Of a stretch of DNA of 64,000 nt, positions 27,495-42,400 are shown piece by piece. This stretch comes from Ophiodon elongatus. Taxonomy: Eukaryota > Chordata > Actinopteri > Perciformes > Hexagrammidae. Position 1 is the first letter of the stretch; the number at the start of each line of letters is the position of its first letter. The notes beneath the pieces were generated by a model. The model did no database searches and had not been told where the DNA came from. It worked only from the letters and a program-made list of their open reading frames with translations. A program made the position numbers and the translations under genes. The stretch is from contig JACSYO010000977.1 in the NCBI GenBank assembly GCA_016806645.1, forward strand, positions 616,070-680,069, written 5' to 3'.

Positions 27495-30400
27495 CAATAA
27501 GACATAACTGTGGCGATATTATTCATGCACAAACATAGAACTCTTACCTAGGCAGACATGGCAGTTCATCACCTTCTGGATGACTGAATTGTACTGGGCA
27601 CTTCCAGCGTTGGGGAGGACAATCACTTGGGCCAGTGCTGTGTTGTTGACCTGGTACACAAGAAGAGGCAAAAATATTGAACACACAGAAACAGATACTG
27701 TGCATATGCCTTACAAACATATATACTGCGAAGTTCCCCTATGAGATATAGCTTTTTGGTTTTACCTGGAGTGCTTTGCTGAGAGCTCTGTCCTCACGAG
27801 GGACCAGGAACAGAGTGGCGATTCCAGCGGCGTGGAGGCGAAGAGCTGCGTTGGTAACCGTTTGTGCCTGAGAGACTGTTCCGCCGACAAGGAAGATGGC
27901 CACCTTCCTCATGAGGAAGCCGCTGCGCACTCTCTTAAAGGTGTTCTGGGCAACAAAGCTCATGGCCGTCTCCAAGTTGCGCTGCTTGCGGGTTTGCAGG
28001 GTCTGCAGTCCCTCGATGCGCTGCACCAGGGCACGTTTCTTCATTGCATCAGCGAACCGGACCTCAGTGGTCACTTCGTTGTTGTACAGGGTTAAAGCAA
28101 CACGGGCTCCTCTTGGACAGTTACTCTCGGAGATGGTGATGTCTTTGACTAGGCGCAGGACTGTGTCACGCATGTTGTTGAAAGCCGGACGGCCAACACC
28201 TTCAGAGGCATCCAGGGCGAAGGCCAGCTCAGTGGGGTAGAGCGGGCATTCCTGCTGACCTAAAGGTGTACACAGAGAGCATGTTGTTCTCCGTAGAGTC
28301 GTGCGTACAGTACAAAATCATCTGTTATTATCTGAACAATACAAAATGTTTCCTTACCATAACAGCAAGCTGGTAGAATAAAAGGGAGAAAAAATACGGT
28401 GAGACAATATTGTTGTACTGTACGCAACACTTATTTTCTTATTTGCAAAAATAATGCTTATTTTTGTTGTTGTGGAAAATAATTATTGATACTTGTTGAA
28501 TTATACTTACGACAGTTTTCTCTGATCTTCTTGACCAGGTCACATTGCTGAGGACAAGCAGACATTTGGAGAAAAATTTTGAAAGATTTTGATCACAGGC
28601 ACCAGCAATGACTTTTGCTCTGATCATTCAATACAATGTTAAACAGTTTGATATATACGAGCACATACCACAACCCCTGGTCCTCTCGGTCCTTTCTGAC
28701 CCTATGGGGACAAAATCAGTTGTGTTATAACACTTGGCCAACAATAGAAATCTCTTTCTTTTTTATATTTGCTTACAAAATCTTTTTGTGCAATAATGTT
28801 AAGAACTTAACAATATGACATTTTATGTGTTAGAAGTCTTTCTTTGGGGCATTTTGTACCTTTATTTGATAGTGTGGAGAGAGACAGGAAATGTGGGGTG
28901 GGAGAGTAGGGGAATGACATGTAACTAATGATCCGAAAAAAAATATTTTGCTTTGGTGGCGTGTCATCTGAATTTACTCAGCTTCTACGCCAAGGGTAGA
29001 ATTTGATGTTGCTTACATATGGCCCAGGATATCCAAACTCTCCCGTCTGTCCGGGTGTGCCAATATTCCCAGAGACACCCTGGAAAGGAAAAAAGAGAAA
29101 AATAATTCACTTTTAAAGCTATTCAACTGTCGATAGTTCAAAAAGGAGCTTGACTTAAACATATTTATGCTCTTGCAGTTCATTCACTGACAAGACTGCA
29201 TACTACATATCTGAAATAAAGCTTCCAAACCAGTCCTCTACCGTATTACACAAAACATGTGTGTCCAGTGAGGCTTAGTGTTGGAGGGTATGTCACATTT
29301 AGAATATATGCTAATTTTGGTCAAATCTAAGGAGGGTCTGAAAAGGTACCCTCTGTCCAGGATTCCCTATGCGTCCAGGTCCTCCCATGGTGCCAGCGTC
29401 ACCAGCTGCTCCCTGAAATTATGGAAGGACAGAGAATGCAAATAACCGGAATGTACTATAATTTGAGGCCTCTGATGGCATTTCACTTCCGGTCTCATAA
29501 TTTTCTATTACCTTTAGTCCTGGGAATCCTGGGAAGCCCTCATCACCCTGAAGAGGAAAATGCATACATACTATTAAAATACATGGCATTAACATACAGT
29601 ATTATTTGTGTCATTATTGTCCCAATGAATGAGTGTATAACCGCATTTATCTTGTGATTTGTAATAGTGGCTCACTGATAATTGCATCTTTAAATGGGCT
29701 AGAGCTATGGAATTTGTTTGTGCTATTCAGCCCCACAATAGGGATGCACTGTATGTGTGTATGGGAAAGGACTTCAGAAGTATTAAACGACAATGGTAGC
29801 TGTACTAAAAGTTACATAACTGCCTCTTATTATCCTTCTTTTTATTTCTGTTTGTGATTTTAACATTCTCTCAATTCCATTTCTAAAATATCCCTGGATA
29901 TCTGAGGCCAAATCAAATTTGAAGGTTAACTTAAATAAAACTGAAGACACATCTTCTGATTACCATGCATGCTACTAGAGGTCAGAATTCACTTGCCTTT
30001 CTTCCTTTAGGCCCCGCGACGCCAAACCCATCTCTGCCATCTTCACCCTACAAAGCGAAAAACAACAAAAACAACAAATTGGTTCTCTTTGTAAAATTCA
30101 CTTAATTCAGCTTCATAATGCTTTGTGGTTAAAAGGACCCCCTTTTTCCTAACAGAGCAGTGTTGTTACATGATACTATGTAATGTTATGGTACATTCAA
30201 GACAGAACTCAAGGAATAAAATCTGTCTCCGCAAAAAACCCAACTCCTTAATTAATAACACACTACATACACTCTCAGATATAAAGACACAGCGGCGTGC
30301 TTTAAACCCCACAGTTGATGATTTATCTATCATAAGCATCTACTGTATTACAAAGTACAGACACTTGGTTCCATAAACAACACTACAAACCATGAGTGAG

Positions 30401-33400
30401 TTCAAAATCTTTTTGAGAGTGGGAAGTTCTTATTGTACAATATGGTACATGCAAAGTAGATGTGGTTTCATTCTTACAGACTCTCCACGAGGACCAAGAG
30501 GTCCAATTACACCCTTAAGTCCTGGGTCTCCTGGTTCACCCTGCAAAGGCACAGAGATAACCAGATGCAGAGAATGAGACAGAGACAGACAGATAAATAA
30601 AAAAGCATGTCAAGACATCAAATCAAAAAAGCTATTGGGGCACTTTCTATTGATTCAATTAAGTAACTATGCTTTTTTGCAGAAGATCCAAAGTGGATCC
30701 ATGATGTTTTCTTATCCTCATTTGTTTGCTCAAATAGACTACACATGCGTGTCCAGTATTGTGAGAGAGCTAGGCTAAGGCCAGTGTTTTTAGAAATAAA
30801 ACAAGTCTGTCATGGACGAACATAAGCCACGCCACATAATTTTCCCACTCAATACCTTGCGACCAAGAGCTCCTCTTCTACCCTTATCTCCAGCGAGACC
30901 TGGATTACCTCCGGGACCCTAGAAAACAAAACATTAAGACATTTTCTCAAAATAAAGCAAATTGCACATGATTTTCAGTCAGTTCAGCCAGTGTGCCATT
31001 GCAGTTGCAACGTGTGGTAGACACAAGTTACTGCTTGTTTGTGAAATTAGATTTTAATATGTCTGCCCTGTGTGCTCTATGTGTTACCATTTTAAACTGA
31101 CACTGGTTGTAAATGTGAGCGATAAATATACATGACTTGACATCGCAAAATATTCTCTTTAATAAAATGACCTTAACAGGTACACTCACTCTGGGTCCAG
31201 GGTTTCCATCTTCTCCTCTGGGTCCTGGTGCACCATTTGGTCCTGGTGGGCCCTTAAAAAAGACAAACCAAAACTCGATGATGCACCAGTTTCTTGCATA
31301 TCAGAGCTGGACGTCCAACCCAAAAGTAAAGAATGAACACACATCTCTAGATATTTACAGCAGTCACAGTCCAGTCAAAACTATTTGTTATATTGCTGAT
31401 GCTGCCAAGAAAAGTATCAATGACAACATCCACCATGAAACATGCTTTAGCAAGTGCATTTGTAGATTGAATAATCTGCCAATTGCCATGAAAAGAATGA
31501 CAAACTTACTCTTGATCCTCCAATACCAGGTTCTCCCTGAACACCATCACCTCCTGGTTTTCCGGGATTACCCTTAAATGACATGCAAGCGGCAAAATGT
31601 TACTACCATTACAAGAGTTGCTGCGAAAAGTATTAAACAATGTATGTTATCACTAAAAAGGGATTTACAGCCTGTCCTGGTGGGCCTCTTCTGCCATTAG
31701 CTCCCTAATGAAGTGGGAACAGAAATCAGTCTTGATTAACAAAAAACAGTGGCAAATCAGTATGTTGCAAAGATTATGAAGACGTGGCAAAATTGTTTAC
31801 CCCTCTTCCGAGTTCACCGGGGCCTCCTTTCTGTCCATCCTCACCAGGCTCTCCCTGTCATTTCAGAGCAGATATCCCGATAAAACAAATGCATACAAAC
31901 GCAACCAACCATAACAATACAATGTGTGAAGGGGGAACATTACCGCTGGTCCAGCATCACCGGAGTCTCCTTTAGGTCCCTCGCGGTTGTTATCTTTTCC
32001 ACTTATACCCTATTAGACAGATTTCACTTTTTCAATTTTCAGCTACATTCAAACATCCCAAAACACGAGCGTGTTCCTATGTCTACAAACTGCTTGGGAC
32101 AACGACATACTGAGGGAGGGAGGCACATAGTGAAGGATCAGACACCACAATCTTTTACCGCTGGCCAATGTTGGGAAACCAGCTCAACGGCATTAAAACA
32201 GTGGCCATTAGGGAATGGAGGAATATAACTTCACGACTCAATTCAAGCTGGTCTGGGAATTCGTAAGTTATAAGTTATTAGTCATTTTTACTCAACGTTC
32301 AGTAATGCACATATTAATCCTCAATAATCTGCCTAAATCAATTCAGTAATTTTTTGTTAGTTGGTTTTTATTGTTCAACACAATATTTAGATTTATTGAT
32401 CCGGACATGAAAATGTAAATGGCACTATATACAGTTTCTATAATACTCACAGGGTCTCCTCTGATTCCCATTTCTCCTCTTTCTCCTGCTTGTCCTTTGG
32501 TACCTTTGGGACCCTAAAAGCAATAAATATGCTTAGCAAGCATGTATCAGAACTAACCATTTGAGATTTTTAAAGAAAAATGTGTAGAAAATAATTTAAA
32601 GCTAAAATTGCATCCAGTCACTCACTCTCCAGCCAGGGTGTCCGCCCTCTCCCGGGGGTCCTGCCACTCCGCTTTTACCCTGAAAACATACAGCAGATGC
32701 CAATTAAATCCCATAATCAGGCATAAACCAAAGCACATTCACATGTGTTTGCCACATGAACTCATTGGTGCCACACAGCTTAAGACGAGAAGCAACCATA
32801 CATGATTCTGTATGACTGTATGACTTACGTCTTCTCCATTGATGCCATCAAGTCCAATTTCTCCAAATTCTCCCTGCAACACAATAGCCATTGGTTATTC
32901 AGGAGCCTTTTTTTCTTTTATCTATTAAGGGAGACTTTGAAAAAAGAAAGAAAAAATACCCACCTTTTCTCCTGAGTACCCACGAGAGCCCTGAACAAAA
33001 AAACAAAACAATGTCACACTACTGTGTTAAATAAAGTAAAATTAATAAAAATGACAGTTTAAAGTAACTATTGAGTTGAAATTACATGTTACAGTTAATA
33101 TTAAAGTATTTACCTTGACACCTCTTTGTCCAGGACATCCCTGGAAACCTTGAGTTCCATTCACACCAGGAGGACCTCTCTCTCCCTGTCATTACAGGAC
33201 AATAAAAAGGACAATAAAATACTCTGACAAAATACAGGAGGGATGCAATATGAATTTGTCACTTTACATCTTGAGATCAAAATATATGGTTAAACAGCAG
33301 TTATAGGTGTCTGAAAATCTCTCGTGGAAACATTGTCAGACTGTTACTACATCTGTAAGACATTCCAACGTACAGGTCCACCCTCATCTCCAGGATGTCC

Positions 33401-36400
33401 TTGGCTTCCTGCTGATCCCGGACCACCCTGAAAGACAAACCAACAAAGTATTAGCATCTGATAAACAATTATTTTCTAGTGTAATTAAAGGCAATATCTC
33501 AAAAAACGATATTTTCTTTTTCTTTTGACATTGGCTACCTTAGTCCCTGAAATTCCAACTGCTCCTCGGTCTCCTCTGGTGCCAACGCATTTGCATGGCA
33601 CTGCACAGCACTCCCTCTCTGCAATATTGTCCTGCGCAGAAAAATATCAAACTATTGAGTGATTCAACGGGATAACAAAAGCTCATGAAAGTCTTCCGTC
33701 TAACTGATTAGTACTCACCAGTTCTTCCATTAGCTCATAGTCCAAGTCCATGATATTGAGTCGTAAAGGTCTGGTGTACCTGAATCCCCGACCAAATTCC
33801 AGCAGCAAAGCTTCCTCAAATTTGGGCACCCGCTCCAGCCCGACCAGGATGAAACTGTTCACTCCTGTTTTGCGCATATTCAGGAAAATGAATTACTTCT
33901 GAATATGATATTGCTATAATTTAACAGAGGTTTAAGGATAGATGATGAAGAGCCGTTCGTACTGTATCATCTTTTTACCTGACAAACGAAGCTCCTCAAC
34001 TCGCTTTTTCAATTCATCAAATGGGGCATCAATACCATCAGTAAGATGAACGACAACCTTTAGGGGGAAAACACATTTCAGTTCCAGTTTTTTTTCTGGC
34101 CATGATCCTGATCCAAGTACTTTAATATTTGGTATGTGCGGATACAGAATTCGATCCTACACTTTTATCTATCTAAATGTTGATTAAATATGTATCTGAG
34201 ACTTAGAATTAACAGCAGTGGATTTCTAAAGTTGGATCAACATATTTTTCATGAGCAAATTGATCCAAACACTGAAGGTACTGGTTCAAAACTATTAAAT
34301 TAATCATCTTAAATTATTGCTATGATATGAATGAAGAATAATTGGTGGAATATGACTGTAACTGACATGACACAATCTGCTAGAGAGGAGAAATATTATT
34401 CTGTTGTTGGAACCAAAGAAACACTCAGTCTGCTCTGATTGTACAGTGTTGTTACAGAGTGGAGGTTCTTCCCTCACAAACTATCTTTGACAAGTACAGA
34501 CACAGCCTTACAGAGAACTCTTTCAGCAGAGAATGGGGCAAATTTCCCTTTGGCCACCCATCATGTTACTCACAGAATTAATTAACAATTAACAATAGCA
34601 ACAGGCAGTGCTGGTTAAAAATGAGAATCTGCTACTTGGATGTTTTGTACACTGCCCTTTGCTAATGAGAAAGCGATAGTTAAGGTTAGATATTAGAAAA
34701 TCCAACTTGTTTTTATGCATTGTTATTTTGGCTTTCAGTTCTAGTTGAAACGGTTTCAGTAACCAACCTTGACAACGTCGTCCTGTCTGGTTTTGAACCT
34801 ATTGGTGTAAGCTGAGATGGTCTTGCCATTGAGGACAAAGGGGCCACGACTCCGTAGAGCTTTGAAGGCCTCAAAGAGCTCACCAGCCTTGTCTGTGAAG
34901 TCCAGCTGGACAGGCTCAGAGGCTGAGTCTAGGGCCAGCATGCCCACTTGCACAGAGGGAATCTGCCCAGATGAGCAACTGATAGCTGCCATTTTGGAAA
35001 TCCTTTTCAGAATGGCCTCAACCTTCATCTGGAGGTTGGTCTGAGCACTGAAGATGTTCTGGGCAGAAACATCAAAGCCCACCAACACCTCAATGCTGCA
35101 GGCTGTAAAACAAAGCATTGTTTTTTTTTTAGGCTTTTGTTTTTTTGCGAACAACAGAAAGTATCGGGAAACTTAAATGTTTATTTACAAGTTGCAAATT
35201 AAAGTCTATTAGCAAGTAAACAATAATACCATGTCTCTTACTTTTAGGGGTTTCCTGCACACCAACACACAGACTCCCTTTCACTTCATCATCCAAAGTC
35301 TCCAGGATTTGCTCATTGAGCTCTGAGAGTTCCAGAAAGGTGCTTGCTCTAGCCACAGTGGAAGATTCACTTGCTAAGTCTTCTAACTCATTCTCAATGT
35401 CGCCCACTCCTACAGCAAAGATTCTCACACCTTTTTTCTTCAGACCAAGGGCTGCTGTTTTGCCATCATCAGCTGAGCGTCCTCCAGTGAGAACCATGAG
35501 GATCTGAGGAGTGCCTTCATCCTTCCTGCTGCCTTTTTCTTTGGTAAAGTGAACATCTTGAGCGTGGCGAATGGCTAAACCAGTGTTGATTCTACGTCCA
35601 CCTTTGTACTCTACTCGGTGAATGGCACTTAAAATATCCTGCCGGTTCTTGTATGTGTTAAGATAGAAGACATCAGTCACATCCGCGGCATAATGTGCCA
35701 GGCCGAACCGCAGACTGTCTCTCTCGGTGAAAAACAGATCAATTAGGTTGTTGACAAACAACATCACTTCTTTGAACTTGTCCTTGCCTAAGTTAATGGA
35801 GCCATCTACCAAAAACACTATATCAGCTTTTTTGGGCGCAGGCAGGCCGGATGCTATGAGAAAGAAAATAAGATATTGATGAGGACAGAGTGAACAAGGG
35901 TGAAAACAACAGAAGACCTTGAGAAAGATTTACTCATTTGATTTTAGCATCATTAGACCATATTTAGGTAAAATGTGTTATCTAAGTATCTGTAATATGT
36001 GTACTTTTTTTTTTACAACTTACTAGGATCCTCATAGTCTGTTGGTGTTTCCGCTATAATGGTCCCACTTAACCTGTCAATAACCCCCTGGCGGATTGTT
36101 GGCAAGCCAGGGAATTCAGGAACCTGGAGGACATCGGCTGAGGTGGTGGCTATTTGGGTGAGCTGCCTTGTGTCAGCATTAGCAGCTCCAACACCAATGC
36201 AGTTGACACGGCTGCCCTTAAGCAGAGGTCCATAGATGGAAACATCTTGGGGGGAACGTCCACCTGTGAGAACCACAAGATGCTGGGAGGCCTCTTGACG
36301 AAGCCCTGCAGCAGGTTTTAACTCATTCTTTATAACATACTCAATGGCATCAGCCAGATCTGAAGACCGGCCACCCATCTGACGAAGTCTTTTGATAGAA

Positions 36401-39400
36401 GAGACAACAGCTGGCTTGTTGTTGTGAGAGTTGAGTGAGAACTCTGTTTTAACTCTGTCTGCATACTGGACAACCCCTACGCGCACTTGATCAGGTTGCA
36501 CATCGAGTTGTTGGACAATGTTGAAGATGAAGTCACGGATATGCGCAATGCCAGCAGCACCTGTATTGTCTGAGCCATCAATAAGGAAAATAATGTCCTT
36601 TCTCCCAAGATTTAAAATGACTGCAAAAATAAGCACAAAAAAGAGAAAGCGAGGTATACGTTATTTTGAAATTAATTTGAAAAGGAATCATGCATTAAAA
36701 AACAAATAAAAATCTAACACTATTACAGAATTTATTTGTAATGATATGAGCAATGTAAAACTGATAAAAAAGCAAATGATGCATATTTCAGTTACTGTTT
36801 TGAGCATTTACAAGTTGAAGTTAACTTTAACTGAAAACATACAAAAGTATTTCTTACCTTTGTCCACTGAGGGAGGAACATAACTGCTGATGATGTCAGC
36901 GGTGGATATCGTTCTGACTGAATCAATGAGCTGTGACTCCACTCTTGGAAGCTGCTGGAAACTGTCAACTGTATATACCAGTTCAGGCTTCAGGGAAATC
37001 AGTCTCAGTTCATCAAGGTCTGCATTCCTTGAACCAATGGCAAGTGGTGCAACCTGGTTTCTCTTAAGTTGTTCAGCTGCAGCGGACACATCATCCGTAG
37101 ACTTGCCACCTGTAACTAGAATGAGGAACTGGGGCACACCATCCTCAATGCGGCTTCCCGCTGACCTCTGGTAGATGTTTCTATAGACCCACTCAAGAGC
37201 ACGACCTGTGTTTAGACGGTCCCCACCTTTGCTTCGAAGTTTCGTCACAGCCTGGCGTACCTCATCTTTGGTGGAGAATTCATTCAGAAGAAATTCCAGC
37301 TTCGGTGCATCACTGTACTGTACCACTGAAATTCGGACCTTATCCAATCCTACATCCAGCTTGTCCACAACTCTTCTTATCATTTCACGAATGGAAGGAA
37401 ACTCACTACGCACCGCTGTGGTGCCATCTATCAGAAATACGACATCCCTCTTTTCTCCTCCTGTGGGTGCTGAAGTGATTACTGCTCAAAAAGAATGCAA
37501 GCACAGCAACAAGGTATGATTAATAACTTCAGAGTTTCTATTATATATAGAGGATATGCAGTAAGACTGAAAGAGTCAAATATTGTTGAAGAGTTAGTCA
37601 CAAGAAGAACAACATATACTGTAGTAAAGTAAGCGGGGTGGGGTGTGTGCGAATTAACTTAGGCTGCAAATAAAAATGTTAACAACTTAATTGAGTAGAA
37701 TTACCATCAACGGTTGGGAATTCTGGACGCATCCTGGTAATGTCATCATCTGACAGCTCAGTAAGAGTGTTGATTAAGTTTTCTTGGACCGTGTACAGGC
37801 CAGGAAGGTCATCGATAGTGAAGGCAAAGTTTGGCACATATGACACCACCCGAAGCTCTGTCGGGTTAACATCCCTGGTCCCGATGCTGAAGGGAAGAAC
37901 TCTAGATTGCTTGAGGGAAGACGCTGCACTACTGATGTCATCTGTTGAAGGTCCACTGGAGACGACAATTACAAACTGCGGTACACCCTCTTGCTTTCTG
38001 CTACCACGTGTCGCTGTCAGAACATCCTGTCTGACAGACCGCAAGGCCTGACCTAGGTTACGTTGTCTTCCTCCACGCTGCCTCATTCCCCTGACACCTT
38101 GCAAAACACCTTCTTTAGTTGTATGTGTATTCAGAAACATGTCAGCTTGAGCAGAGTCACCATACTGGACGACACCAATCCGGATCTTATTCTCGCCCAC
38201 ATTGAGAGTCTCTACAACCCTTCGGATAAACTCCTGGATGATAGGGAATTCTAGTCCAACACCATCAGATCCATCAACAAGGAAAACGACATCCTTCCGG
38301 GGGCCCTGCATCTCAGCTGAAAGACAGAAAAGGTAATATTATTATAACCCACTTGAGAAATTATCAGAATATGGAAGAAAACGTCAATAGAATAAGAAAA
38401 AAGATTGTTCTTTTCACGATATGAAATGATTTTACTGTGAGATATTGACAGATTGTGGATCTGAATACCTATATAAAATGATCAAAAAGGGAGAATAGGA
38501 ATATGATTAAAAAGAATATACAATAAGATGAAAAGAAAAGAAAGGAAAGAATAACGCCCAAAAATATCCTTGTTTGAGTTTGTGAGATGACTGCTCATTG
38601 TTTCCTTTGTTCTAGACTCAGACTCAAGAACGTCTTCAGAATCAAGAATGGATGAAGAGCGCAGATATTTTTAATTAACCAAAAGGAGGTACTTTTTCCA
38701 AAACCAAACACATTTGTACTAGTTCTCTGTTTTAAAAAAACAGATTATAATACATTAAAAACAAATTACAATATACTAAAACATCAGCAGCAATATATGC
38801 GAAAAGGCTGGGTGAAGTGGAAAGTACACAAAAAAAGAATGATACTACAAATGATACTTTGATTGTAGATGTGACACAATATCCTATTGCACTTTAAAAA
38901 CACAACATAGAACATTAGTGAGGATATGTTGAAAGGAATACCGTCAATGCTACAATACAGTAATTAGCTGAATTAGAATTCGGAATCTCGAATATGTACT
39001 GTCGTAATACCGAGTTATATTTGACTGGACTTGTGAGGTTAAAGTAGGGTTTAATTGCTCTGTTGTTTGCATGTGATTATATCAAGATAATATGATTGAA
39101 GTATATGGCAATGTCGAAAAGCACTTCACTGCAAGTCAAGTCACTTTCAATTATCTAACCTAATATCACAAATTTGTCTCGTGTTTTTTACAGTCTGAAC
39201 AGCATTCAACACTCTCTGTCCTTTCAGACCATTGCTTTGGATGAGGAAAAAATCCCCGCCAAAAAACCCTTTGACAAATAAAAATGAAAGAGACCTGAGG
39301 AATAGTGAGTAAGTGGGGATCCCTTTCCCATGACTGAAAGATGTGCAAATATATGCCATGTGTCAAAAATAAAACCAGACAAATGGATTCTACAAATTCA

Positions 39401-42400
39401 AAACAAACTGCTGATGACAACAGATATTTTAAGACTCAGTCACATTCTCACCAGCAACTGTTGATGTCATGGGCGTGGCCCTCACTAGAGCAGTGTTTAT
39501 TAAAGAGAAGAGCTGTTCTTGGACACTGGGGACATCAGTGAACTCAGACACTAAGAGAGTGCAATTAGGGTCATATGATATTTTCTGCAGCTCTCCACTG
39601 TCAGAGCTCCTTGTTCCAATGCCAATCACAAATATGCCCTGCTGTTTAAGAGCAGAGGCTGGGGTATCTACATTGTCAAAAGATCTTCCACCCTTTAGCA
39701 AGATCAACATCTGTGGAACTCCTTGCAGGCGCCTACTCCCAGAGGAGTTTGTAAATACATTATTCCTGACGTATTGAAGGGCAGAACCAGTGTTTAAGGG
39801 ACTGCCTCCTCTGTGTCTTAGCCCTCTGATCGAATCCACAATATCCTCTCTTGTTGAGAAGGTTTTCAGATAGAAATGGACCTCTGCCTCTCTGCTGTAC
39901 TGGACTACAGAGACACGGTCTTTGTTTTCTCCCACATTGAGTTTCTCCACCACTTTCTCAACAAAATCCCGCATGGCGGGGAAGCCATTCCTTGTGCTAT
40001 TAGAACCATCCAGAAGGAATACGATATCCTTTTCGGCAGTATCAACTAAGTAAAGACAGGAAGACAAAAAATAAAAACCCTTGCAAAAAGTAAGCTCGTG
40101 GACTAATCTTAAAGTGGTGAGCTATTTCTTTTAAAGCACCTAACGCTGCCTACTTTGATGTTAAACAGTGGGAAAGAACAACACTGCCTCTAACGTAATC
40201 CACACATGGAGATAAACAGGTATTGCACTCAATGTATTTCCCTCAGTGTCGGTGAAACAAGTCAGGTAACCTTTCAAGCCAGCAAGAGGATGTGTGCTTG
40301 TCAACATACCGAGTACAGTTGGTAATTCTAGAGTGACGTCAAAAACCACAGCCTCCAAGGAGAACTGAAGTTGCAGTTGGATACTGGAAAGGTCAGTGAA
40401 TTCAGACACAGATAGAGTAGAATTGGAATTGTGGGAAATCTTCTCCAGTTCTCTGCTATCAGAACTCCTGGTTCCAATTGCAAAAGTCAAGACACCCAGC
40501 TCTTTGAGAGCAGATGCTGCTGCATCAACACTGTCAGAAGACCCTTCTCCACTTAGCAATATCAGGACTTGTGGAACTCCTCCAAGGTGCCTGCTTCCGG
40601 CAGAGGGAGTGAAGACATTATCCCTCACGTACTGGAGAGCTGCTCCAGTGTTGAGGGGTCTTCCACCTATGTGCCTCAAACCTCTGACCGTGTCAAGGAT
40701 CTCACTTTTTTTTGTGTAACTGTTCAGATAGAACTGGACAGCTGGATCTCTGCTGTACTGAACCACTGAGACATGGTCTTTGTTGTCATCAACACTTAGT
40801 TTCTCTACTACTCTTTGGACAAAGTCTTGCATAGCTGGGAATCCAGTTCTAGTACCATCAGATCCATCCAACAAGAACACAACATCCCTTCCTTTTGGCT
40901 GTATGTCAGCTAGGGAACATATCATTTGAGACATATTAATTGAATGTGTCAAAAGTTTTCCGTGAAAAAGGTCTTACGGTGACAGTTAACCTCAAGTTTT
41001 ACTAGATTAGATCTATTAATTCTGGCACAACTGTTTTTGGCAAAAAGAGACTGGCTGAACATAACTTTTTGAAATACACTTCAATACAGTTCACATTGCG
41101 TCAAACTATGATTTTGGAGTGTAAAAAGTGGTTACTTTCTCACCAGTTACTGTCGGAGTCAAGGGCGTGGCCCTCACTAGCACTGTGCTTATTAAAGAGG
41201 AGAGCTGTTCTTGGACACTTTGGAGGTCAGTGAACTCAGACACTAAGAGAGTGCAATTAGGGTCATATGATATTTTCTGCAGCTCTCCACTGTCAGAGCT
41301 CCTTGTTCCAATGCCAATCACAAATATGCCCTGCTGTTTAAGAGCAGAGGCTGGGGTATCTACATTGTCAAAAGATCTTCCACCCTTTAGCAAGATCAAC
41401 ATCTGTGGAACTCCTTGCAGGCGCCTACTCCCAGAGGAGTTTGTAAATACATTATTCCTGACGTATTGAAGGGCAGAACCAGTGTTTAAGGGACTGCCTC
41501 CTCTGTGTCTTAGCCCTCTGATCGAATCCACAATATCCTCTCTTGTTGAGAAGGTTTTCAGATAGAAATGGACCTCTGCCTCTCTGCTGTACTGGACTAC
41601 AGAGACACGGTCTTTGTTTTCTCCCACATTGAGTTTCTCCACCACTTTCTCAACAAAATCCCGCATGGCGGGGAAGCCATTCCTTGTGCTATTAGAACCA
41701 TCCAGAAGGAATACGATATCCTTTTCGGCAGTATCAACTAAGTAAAGACAGGAAGACAAAAAATAAAAACCCTTGCAAAAAGTAAGCTCGTGGACTAATC
41801 TTAAAGTGGTGAGCTATTTCTTTTAAAGCACCTAACGCTGCCTACTTTGATGTTAAACAGTGGGAAAGAACAACACTGCCTCTAACGTAATCCACACATG
41901 GAGATAAACAGGTATTGCACTCAATGTATTTCCCTCAGTGTCGGTGAAACAAGTCAGGTAACCTTTCAAGCCAGCAAGAGGATGTGTGCTTGTCAACATA
42001 CCGAGTACAGTTGGTAATTCTAGAGTGACGTCAAAAACCACAGCCTCCAAGGAGAACTGAAGTTGCAGTTGGATACTGGAAAGGTCAGTGAATTCAGACA
42101 CAGATAGAGTAGAATTGGCATTGTGGGAAATCTTCTCCAGTTCTCTGCTATCAGAACTCCTGGTTCCAATTGCAAAAGTCAAGACACCCAGCTCTTTGAG
42201 AGCAGATGCTGCTGCATCAACACTGTCAGAAGACCCTTCTCCACTTAGCAATATCAGGACTTGTGGAACTCCTCCAAGGTGCCTGCTTCCGGCAGAGGGA
42301 GTGAAGACATTATCCCTCACGTACTGGAGAGCTGCTCCAGTGTTGAGGGGTCTTCCACCTATGTGCCTCAAACCTCTGACCGTGTCAAGGATCTCACTTT

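Noticed and set aside
38590..39400. Extra VWA exon hidden in the 1.1-kb intron between A1 and N5
   Set aside because: No VWA motif or phase 1/1 splice pair was found; the short open frames there are AT-rich noise.
40161..40309. The 263-residue open frames of class I B exons continuing past the donor
   Set aside because: The extra ~50 residues lie downstream of a consensus GTATGT donor and are intronic. They are repeated only because the intron is repeated.
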